A DNA stretch of 64,000 bases from Corynebacterium jeddahense. GTDB taxonomy: Bacteria; Actinomycetota; Actinomycetes; Mycobacteriales; Mycobacteriaceae. Of this stretch, positions 59,501 through 64,000 are shown in pieces (positions within the stretch are counted from its first letter, which is position 1; the number at the start of each line of letters is the position of its first letter). The position numbers were made by a program, and so were the translations under genes. The notes under the pieces were generated by a model, which saw nothing but the letters and a program-made list of their open reading frames with translations, did no database searches and had not been told where the DNA came from. The stretch spans positions 62,001 through 126,000 of the forward strand of contig NZ_CP063194.1 of the NCBI RefSeq assembly GCF_028609865.1. The letters run 5' to 3'.

Positions 59501-61020
59501 GGGAGGACACCAACGGCGACGGCAAGGAGGACCCGGGCGAGAACACGGGTATCCCGAACGTGCCGGTCGAAATCCTGGATAAGGACGGCAAGGTTGTCAC
59601 CCGCACCGTCACGGATACGGACGGCAACTGGAAGGTTCAGGTCGAGCCGGGCGAGTACACCGTGCGCTACGAGCCGGGCACGCGCGTGCCCAGCGTGAAG
59701 GAGCAGGTGGAGCGCACGATCGTGGTCGAGCCGGGCGAGGACAACTTCGACGTTGATCTCGGCGTCCTCCCGCAGGGCTCCGTGGGCGACCGCGTCTGGA
59801 ATGACGCGAACGGCAACGGCAAGGACGACGAGAACGAGGAGGGCGTGCCCAACGTCATCGTCGAGGTGTCGCGTCCGGGCGAGCCGACCCGCACCACCTT
59901 CACCGATGAGAAGGGCGCTTGGCGTATCGACGGGCTCACGCCCGGCAAGGAATACGACATCCGCTTCATCAAACCGGAGGGCTGGGACATCACGTCCAAG
60001 GCCCCCGGTTCGGATGAGACGGGGCTGAAGTCCAAGGTCACGGTTGGCCCGCGGGAGTTCAACGACACGTACGACCTGGGCATCAAGAAGGGCAAGCCGG
60101 ATTGCGGCTGCGAGCCGATCAAGCCGGGCCGCATCGGTGACCGCGTGTGGGTCGACGAAAACGGCAACGGCAAGGAAGACCCGGACGAGAAACAGGGCGT
60201 GCCGGACGTGACCGTGATCATCCGCGATAAGGACGGCAACGAGGTCACGCGCACCGTCACGGACGACGACGGCAACTGGAAGGTCGACGTCACCCCGGGC
60301 GACTACACGGTTGAGTACCGCCCGCGCGACTGGCAGCCGACCGATCCGTCGCAGGTCAAGCGCACGGTGACGGTCGAGTCCGGTAAGGAGTACCTCGACA
60401 TCGACCTCGGTGTGAAGCCGAGCGAGCCGAAGCCACCGGTGAAGGAGACCGTCACGCAGACTGTTCCGGTTCCTGTGACGGAGACGGTGAAGCAGCCGGT
60501 GCCGACGCCGAGTGTGGAGGAGGGTAATAACTTCCTCGATCGTTGTGTGGCGAATGCGGTGCGATCGCCGTTCTTGTACTTGGTGCCGGTGGCGATTTTG
60601 GGTGCTGTCGGTGGTGAGATTGCTCGCCCGTACGCTGCTGCGGTGAACGAGCAGGTGAACAAGATTAATGGTGAGCTGCAGGATGCGTGGCGTCGGAACA
60701 CTCCGGATTGGGGTGTGCACGGCAACGGTGGTCGCAATGATGATCAGTTTGCGGAGTTGCGTGCGCAGTTTGATGCGGCGAATCGTCAGTTGCAGCAGAT
60801 GGCTGCGGATCCGGATGTGCAGCGCTTCGGCACGATTGCTGCTGGTGTGATTGGCCTGATTGCTGCTGGTGCGGTGATTTACGACTGGTGCTCGAATGAG
60901 CCTGGTGAGGCGTTCACGGTGGTGAAGGGCTCGTCGGATAGGGGTGACGCTGGGAAGTCGCCGGCGCCGACCACGGTGGCGCCGACCACCACGCGGACGA
61001 CCGCTCGCTCCCGGCGCTAA
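56599..61020 (+). CDS. Seven-repeat SdrD_B-type surface protein with Cys-TM-TM-Cys C-terminus
   Basis: 1473 aa from ATG 56599 (TGGAGG upstream). A signal peptide (to about residue 45) and an N-terminal domain (about 46-380) precede seven SdrD_B/Cna_B-like repeats, each opening with GDRVW-x-D-x-N-x-(N/D)-G and a Ca-binding-like D/N loop. They start near 387, 499, 611, 723, 961, 1062 and 1178. A Thr/Val-rich stalk (847-957) splits repeats four and five. There is no LPXTG. The end has C1316, a helix (FLYLVPVAILGAVGG), an alpha-helical loop, a second helix (IAAGVIGLIAAGAVIYDW), C1431 and a Thr/Arg tail. Two decayed relatives lie just upstream. It is presumably an adhesin or wall stalk. Confidence 0.88.
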   Translation: MSEKNTTRNNRVRKNVAAVISSVALACGSVAVPAVAPQFATAARAADTDHSWDDVDAPEFNVGVSIAADKEIPTGSFNYILEYDVEAPRPAREEQPGESNLRDLKVWLRLPDGKTELDRDPQPSDFRWASGQTRPIYSVEKTGDEWLIWFGEPRTNQNGTTYTEITDGDRLVGATLPAHVVDGKTGPFEAVGGAYGFILPATGWTQPYSDLLYKANDTGYQGERVQFHTTPDPCRAEMWVVSELKGGGYGEKLVQLFLGTNDPDISLVPGAFSIKVTDPEGYDITDEVMRKATAAIPDQTRPLKEYTGVPDPQWLKVWQWPFTYSSNVTAPEMWVRSGTTIEIHQLVESSSCQFGAGDRALAHFVSLRPPIEAEAEAQLKFGAAASLGDRVWVDANRNGVQDADETAGVENVKVTVTPPPGSDEQPRTAITDADGNWRVDGLTPGVEYTVTFELPEGYKATDALVGDDRSTDSNGLRSTVKLAPGEFNDTYDLGVFQTASIGDRVWEDTNGNGIQDDNEKNGVPNTIVKVTGPNGETHTTVTDENGEWSVDGLNPGVEYTVTFTPPAGYQVTKTEQGDDPSKDSNPLTSKVTLEPGENNTTYDLGLVKPASVGDRVWVDENGDGIQDEGEKNGVPNITVTVTPPEGVDEQPRATTTDDKGMWRIDGLTPGVEYTVTFTLPDGTSATTALVGEDRGKDSNELSTKVTLTSGQHDPTIDLGVAPASIGDRVWLDEGLDEGNAEKVGKGDGIQNDGEGGVSGVVVRVSRPGEPVRETKTSADGEWKITGLTPGVDDYRVEFDAPSGYRVSPTKVGDAASDSNGLSDKVAALKSGEDNTTYDLGLFSDVPETTTETTSVPTTVTEKSSTTVTEKSSTTVVTTEDCGCTPVTVLATTTQPLPTTVTQPVPTTRTRSVPTTVTVASPTTSVSTTVSTTVRTEEVPKVVEKPVPTTVHETTTVPPTLSTIGDKVWEDTNGDGKEDPGENTGIPNVPVEILDKDGKVVTRTVTDTDGNWKVQVEPGEYTVRYEPGTRVPSVKEQVERTIVVEPGEDNFDVDLGVLPQGSVGDRVWNDANGNGKDDENEEGVPNVIVEVSRPGEPTRTTFTDEKGAWRIDGLTPGKEYDIRFIKPEGWDITSKAPGSDETGLKSKVTVGPREFNDTYDLGIKKGKPDCGCEPIKPGRIGDRVWVDENGNGKEDPDEKQGVPDVTVIIRDKDGNEVTRTVTDDDGNWKVDVTPGDYTVEYRPRDWQPTDPSQVKRTVTVESGKEYLDIDLGVKPSEPKPPVKETVTQTVPVPVTETVKQPVPTPSVEEGNNFLDRCVANAVRSPFLYLVPVAILGAVGGEIARPYAAAVNEQVNKINGELQDAWRRNTPDWGVHGNGGRNDDQFAELRAQFDAANRQLQQMAADPDVQRFGTIAAGVIGLIAAGAVIYDWCSNEPGEAFTVVKGSSDRGDAGKSPAPTTVAPTTTRTTARSRR

Positions 61021-61051
61021 CCCGCCGCGGCATCGCGCTACGATGGCGCGC

Positions 61052-61705
61052 ATGATCATCGACGCAGATTTGTCGAATGTGCGGGTGAATGAGCCGTGGG
61101 AACGTCGTGAAGCGAGCGAGCTCGAGCGCCTCAAGGACGCGGAGGCCGCGGTCGTCGGCGACACGCTGAACCACCTGACCACCATGTCCGGCCGCATCAG
61201 GCGGCTCACCGGCACGGGCACGCTCGTGGGCAACGCGTTCCCCATCTCGGTGCAGCCCGGTGACAACCTCGGGGTGTGGCGCGCGCTTGACGACGCCAAG
61301 GAGGGCGACGTCCTTGTCATCAACGCCCGCGGGTCCTTCGGCGCCGCGATCCTGGGCGGCCAGCTGGGCAAGATGATGGTGGAGGCGGGCGTGGTTGGCG
61401 CCGTCGTGGACGGGCCGGTGCGCGACCTCGACGACCTTGAGGGCTACGGGCTCCAGATCTTTGCGACGGGCGAAACGCCCATGGGCCCCTCCAAATTCGG
61501 CCCGGCGGAGGTGGGCTACCCGGTGGCGTGCGACTCCGCGGTGGTGCGCCCGGGCGACATCATCGTGGGCGACCGGGACGGCGTGACCGTGATCCCGGCG
61601 GAGCGCCTGGAAGAGGTGCTCGACGGGCTGAAGGACAAGGAAGAGGCCGAGAAAAAGCTCTTCGACCGCATCGAGCACGAGTGGCGGCCGAAGAGCAAGC
61701 AGTAG
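61052..61705 (+). CDS. RraA/HMG-aldolase-like protein
   Basis: 217 aa from ATG 61052. TACGAT at 61039-61044 lies seven bases upstream, which favours this ATG over 61043 (leaderless). The RraA-fold signatures are present: DNLGVWRALDDAKEGDVLVI, GGQLGKMMVEAGVVGAVVDG (the G-x-x-R/D metal-site region), and VVRPGDIIVGDRDGVTVIPA. Members are oxaloacetate/HMG aldolases that need Mg2+, or RNase E modulators; since the fold and active-site pattern fit aldolases, an aldolase or decarboxylase is likelier. It is the only gene between the surface protein and the next. Confidence 0.85.
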   Translation: MIIDADLSNVRVNEPWERREASELERLKDAEAAVVGDTLNHLTTMSGRIRRLTGTGTLVGNAFPISVQPGDNLGVWRALDDAKEGDVLVINARGSFGAAILGGQLGKMMVEAGVVGAVVDGPVRDLDDLEGYGLQIFATGETPMGPSKFGPAEVGYPVACDSAVVRPGDIIVGDRDGVTVIPAERLEEVLDGLKDKEEAEKKLFDRIEHEWRPKSKQ

Positions 61706-61709
61706 GGGC

Positions 61710-62219
61710 TTAGGCCTCGTCGGGGAAGAGTTCCGGCATGGTGTGGAACTGGCGCTCGCCGTTGAAGTCCGAAGGGACGTCGCGAAGCAACTCGATCGCG
61801 CGCTTCGTGTCCGGGCGGTTCTGTCCGGCGACGACCTGCACCTGCTCGATGGGGAACTCGCCGCGCAGCTGCACCACGGCGGCGCCGTCGCCCTGGTAGG
61901 CGAAGTTGTCGCCGACGATGCTGGCGATCTCGTCGATGCTCTCGGTGGACTTGCGGTTTGCGGACGCGCCGAGGTTGTCGAAGCGCCAGTTGCCCTTCAG
62001 CTCGCCGAGCGGGACGCCGAGGAGGACGATGCCCTCGCCGGCGCCGCGAAGCGCGGAGGTCTTCGGGGTGAGGTAGAAGGGGACGGATTCGCTCTCGCCG
62101 ACGAGCGGGCCGTCGGTGAGCGTGTCCAGGTTCGCGGGGAACCAAACGAGGTAGTCGGCGGGGTTCTTCGAATTGTCGCGGGCGGCGAGGCCGGAGGTGA
62201 GCCAAGTGTGGATTTTCAT
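61710..62219 (-). CDS. Hypothetical protein
   Basis: 169 aa from ATG 62219 (MKIHTWLTSGLAARDNSKNP). Soluble, no signal peptide; several beta-strand-like segments (GEGIVLLGVPLGELKG; GAAVVQLRGEFPIEQVQVVAG). I do not recognise the family. TATACT seven bases upstream suggests a leaderless start. It converges with the RraA-like gene and is divergent from the tRNA genes. Confidence 0.65.
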   Translation of the reverse strand: MKIHTWLTSGLAARDNSKNPADYLVWFPANLDTLTDGPLVGESESVPFYLTPKTSALRGAGEGIVLLGVPLGELKGNWRFDNLGASANRKSTESIDEIASIVGDNFAYQGDGAAVVQLRGEFPIEQVQVVAGQNRPDTKRAIELLRDVPSDFNGERQFHTMPELFPDEA

Positions 62220-62304
62220 GCGCCCGAGTATACGGACAATTCCCCGCCGGACGCTGCGGATATTTGGACGGCCGCGGGGAAGCGGGTAGAGTATGCGAAG
62301 CGCT

Positions 62305-62394
62305 GGAGATGTGCCAGAGTGGCCGAATGGGGCTCCCTGCTAAGGAGTTGCCCCCTCGCGGGGGCCGCAGGTTCAAATCCTGTCATCTCCGCCA
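62305..62394 (+). tRNA. tRNA-Ser (GCU)
   Basis: 90 nt with encoded CCA. Acceptor GGAGATG pairs with CATCTCC. Anticodon loop CTGCTAA gives GCT. A GC-rich long variable arm (CCCCCTCGCGGGGGC) marks a class II serine tRNA. Confidence 0.96.
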
Positions 62395-62396
62395 TT

Positions 62397-62469
62397 GCGC
62401 CCGTAGCTCAACGGATAGAGCATCTGACTACGGATCAGAAGGTTGGGGGTTCGAATCCCTCCGGGCGCA
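62397..62469 (+). tRNA. tRNA-Arg (ACG)
   Basis: 73 nt. Acceptor GCGCCCG pairs with CGGGCGC. Anticodon stem-loop CTGACTACGGATCAG gives ACG. GGTTCGAATCC is the T-loop. CCA is not encoded. It is three bases after tRNA-Ser, so both are probably on one transcript. Confidence 0.95.
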
Positions 62470-62518
62470 CATTTTGGGGTTGTGCCCCTCCTTGTTGGGT
62501 GGGGAGGGTGTGTTGGAG

Positions 62519-62551
62519 GGAATGAGGTCAGTTTTGTCCTCATTCCTTTTT
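62519..62551 (+). terminator. Rho-independent terminator, copy 1
   Basis: GGAATGAGG pairs with CCTCATTCC around a 10-base loop, followed by five T. Ends the tRNA transcript. Confidence 0.85.
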
Positions 62552-62607
62552 GGGCGCTACCCCGCCTGCGTGCTGATGCTGTCATGGGTGGGGTGGGTGT
62601 GTTGGAG

Positions 62608-62640
62608 GGAATGAGGTCAGTTTTGTCCTCATTCCTTTTT
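62608..62640 (+). terminator. Rho-independent terminator, copy 2
   Basis: Exact repeat of the hairpin at 62519-62551 with T-tract, 89 bp downstream. Confidence 0.85.
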
Positions 62641-62690
62641 GGGCGCTACCCCTCCTGCTCGCGCTGCCAAACCCCGCCCGCTCGCGCCCC

Positions 62691-62764
62691 CAAACCATGA
62701 GAACCAAACCATGAGAATCGGCCGAATAGCCCCCTATTCTCATGGTTTGGTTCTCAGGGTTTGG
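62691..62764. repeat. 73-bp imperfect palindromic repeat, copy 3
   Basis: Same half-units as at 10831 and 12012 (AAACCATGAGAACC, inverted GGTTCTCAT), but a different centre (GGCCGAATAGCCCCCTA) and one mismatch (CAGGG). It lies between the tRNA terminators and the 3' end of the Asn-rich gene. Confidence 0.8.
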
Positions 62765-62780
62765 GTAAATCGAAGCCCGG

Positions 62781-64000
62781 TTACGCCGGCTTCGTTTCGA
62801 CGACCGGGGCCACCGTCGTGGTCACCGTCTCCTTGCTGCTGCCGCCGAGCGTGATATCCACCCCGCGGACCTCGGGCACGCACGTGCGCAGGGCCGCCAC
62901 AAGCAACAGCGTTGCGACGACACCTACGGCCCCACCACCAACCGCCGTCAGCTGCGCGGGTTCGATGGAGAACTGGCGCGCGGTGTCGTCGAACGCGCGG
63001 GATGCCTGCGCTGCGAGTTGCTCGAGGCCCGGGATGCGCAGCTGCTGTGCCGCTGCGATCGGCACGAGAGCGATGAGCGGCAAGCCCAGTCCGACGAGCG
63101 GGGCGATGCAGCGCGGGTCGGACGAGCCGCCGGCGACCTCAACGTTGGCGTCGAACAGGCTCGAGCCACCCTTGCCCTGGGCGGAGGGCTCCTCGCTGCC
63201 GCTGCCCTGGGCACCCTGCTTCTTGCGGCCGAAAAGCCCGCCGTTGGCGTTGTCCGTGACGGCGGCCGAGTTGTTCGAGCCGTTGTTGTTCCCGTTGTCG
63301 TTGGCATTGCCAGTGATCACCGGGTTGGCGTTGCCCGTGACAATGACTGTCGCCTTCGCGTTATCCGTGGCCACCACGCTGTTGTTCGACCCGTTGTTGT
63401 TGCCGTTGTTGCTCGGGTTGAGGTTGCCGGTGACCACCACGGTCGGGTTGGCGTTGTTTGTGGCCACGACGCTGTTGTTCGACCCGTTGTTGCTCGGGTT
63501 CAAGTTGCCGGTGACGATGACGGTCGCCTTCGCGTTATCCGTGGCCACCACGCTGTTGTTGGAACCGTTGTTGTTGGCGTTGTTCGTCACGACGGGGTTG
63601 GCGTTGCCCGTGACCACGGCCGAGTTGTTGGAACCGTTGTTGTTGCCGTTGTTGCTCGGGTTGAGGTTACCGGTGATCACCACGGTCGGGTTGGCGTTGC
63701 CCGTGACCACGGCCGAGTTGTTGGAACCGTTGTTGTTGGCGTTGTTCGTCGGGTTGAGGTTGCCCGTGACCACGGGGTTCGCGTTGCCCGTAATCACCGG
63801 ATTCGCGTTGCCGGTCACGACGGCCGAGTTGTTCGAGCCGTTGTTGTTCCCGTTGTTATTGCCGTTGTTCGTCGGGTTGAGGTTGCCCGTGATCACGACG
63901 GTCGGGTTGGCGTTGCCGGTCACGACGGCCGAGTTGTTCGAGCCGTTGTTGTTCCCGTTGTTGCTCGGGTTCGCGTTCCCCGTGATCACAGGGTTTGCGT
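62781..64000 (-). CDS. Asn/Gly-rich repeat surface protein with Cys-TM-TM-Cys C-terminus (5' end outside window)
   Basis: At least 406 codons; the frame remains open at 64000, so the start is missing (the GTG at 63989 is within repeats). About 245 residues consist of repeats of NNGNNNGSNNS-type stretches alternating with V-(V/I)-TGN-(A/L)-NP units, like a low-complexity beta-solenoid. A short linker (FGRKKQGAQGSGSEEP) is followed by Cys (DPRCIAPL), helix one (VGLGLPLIALVPIAAAQQL), a helical loop, helix two (AVGGGAVGVVATLLLVAAL) and Cys (RTCVPE). It shares this ending with the proteins at 25933 and 56599. No sortase motif is seen. Confidence 0.8.
   Translation of the reverse strand, partial: ANPVITGNANPSNNGNNNGSNNSAVVTGNANPTVVITGNLNPTNNGNNNGNNNGSNNSAVVTGNANPVITGNANPVVTGNLNPTNNANNNGSNNSAVVTGNANPTVVITGNLNPSNNGNNNGSNNSAVVTGNANPVVTNNANNNGSNNSVVATDNAKATVIVTGNLNPSNNGSNNSVVATNNANPTVVVTGNLNPSNNGNNNGSNNSVVATDNAKATVIVTGNANPVITGNANDNGNNNGSNNSAAVTDNANGGLFGRKKQGAQGSGSEEPSAQGKGGSSLFDANVEVAGGSSDPRCIAPLVGLGLPLIALVPIAAAQQLRIPGLEQLAAQASRAFDDTARQFSIEPAQLTAVGGGAVGVVATLLLVAALRTCVPEVRGVDITLGGSSKETVTTTVAPVVETKPA

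Larger units (their letters stand above)
62506..62652 (+). repeat. Direct repeat carrying duplicated terminators
   Basis: Two copies of a 58-bp unit (62506-62563 and 62595-62652, offset 89 bp) are virtually identical. Each contains a full hairpin terminator. They follow the tRNA pair. Confidence 0.85.

Noticed and set aside
52642..62394. Integration of the island at a tRNA-Ser att site
   Set aside because: The two serine tRNAs are different isoacceptors; no duplicated tRNA 3' end, integrase or excision gene is visible.
62506..62652. Two-copy direct repeat as a minimal CRISPR or att site
   Set aside because: Each unit is a terminator hairpin with T-tract, there are only two copies, and no integrase is near.
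62781..64000. A CRISPR array in the repetitive DNA
   Set aside because: The repeats are in frame, code for Asn-rich protein units, and vary in sequence and spacing; there are no unique spacers or cas genes.
1..64000. ParB parS sites or replication origin
   Set aside because: I saw no TGTTTCACGTGAAACA-like 16-mer or DnaA-box cluster.
1..64000. Insertion sequences or prophage
   Set aside because: No transposase, integrase, or phage structural gene was recognised; mobile traces are limited to repeats, HNH/DUF222 and nuclease-like genes.

Overview
The window reads as chromosome of a high-GC, mycolic-acid-bearing actinobacterium, most likely a Corynebacterium. The main evidence is a complete arabinogalactan cluster (34-53 kb): wzt/wzm, glfT1, a gtrA-like gene, dprE1, dprE2, aftA and a single emb gene. 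Its gene order recalls the Mycobacterium tuberculosis Rv3777-Rv3793 region. Many genes appear leaderless, with a TANNNT -10 box 6-8 nt before the start codon, as is common in this group. I identify genes from motifs and remembered families only; no searches were run.

Layout. 0-4.7 kb: two cell-wall-anchored surface proteins (a Thr-rich stalk ending in LASTG, and a large vWA adhesin). 4.9-16.6 kb: an unknown protein, a three-domain glutaminase, a DUF4143 ATPase, an alpha-amylase-like enzyme, a secreted protein, an M20 peptidase with a divergent TetR regulator, AMP nucleosidase, and two AbiEi/DUF559-like nuclease genes, one frameshifted. 16.6-34.5 kb: a dicarboxylate symporter, sirtuin, GT87 mannosyltransferase, CAP protein, ROK regulator with a beta-lactamase-fold lipoprotein, DUF885 peptidase, APC permease, HrpB/ThpR, a DUF222-HNH protein, an AlkB-LysE-SDR operon and an S4-VOC-serine hydrolase operon. 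34.5-52.6 kb: the wall-polysaccharide region, whose minus-strand run dprE1-dprE2-aftA-emb-cutinase-M13-unknown is tightly packed or overlapping. 52.6-62.5 kb: a plastic surface-protein island between tRNA-Ser(UGA) and tRNA-Ser(GCU)/tRNA-Arg. It holds one intact seven-repeat SdrD-type protein, two decayed relatives, an XRE/membrane gene pair and small remnants. 62.7-64 kb: the C-terminal part of an Asn-rich repeat surface protein that runs off the edge.

The genes work together mainly in envelope construction. DprE1/DprE2 make decaprenyl-phosphoarabinose. AftA and Emb use it to arabinosylate galactan. GlfT1 starts the galactan and Wzm/Wzt export it. Cutinase-like and M13 proteins sit in the same transcription direction, and several secreted proteins decorate the surface.

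The least expected signals are: (i) an 8-mer, TATCGACG (extended form GCNTATCGACG), scattered about 22 times on both strands inside genes where roughly one copy is expected; (ii) a shared C-terminal Cys-TM-TM-Cys module in three otherwise unrelated surface proteins; (iii) an amber stop in the gtrA-like gene; (iv) a 73-bp palindrome in three copies, two of them flanking a nuclease gene; (v) divergent promoters whose -10 boxes share the same TA dinucleotide.
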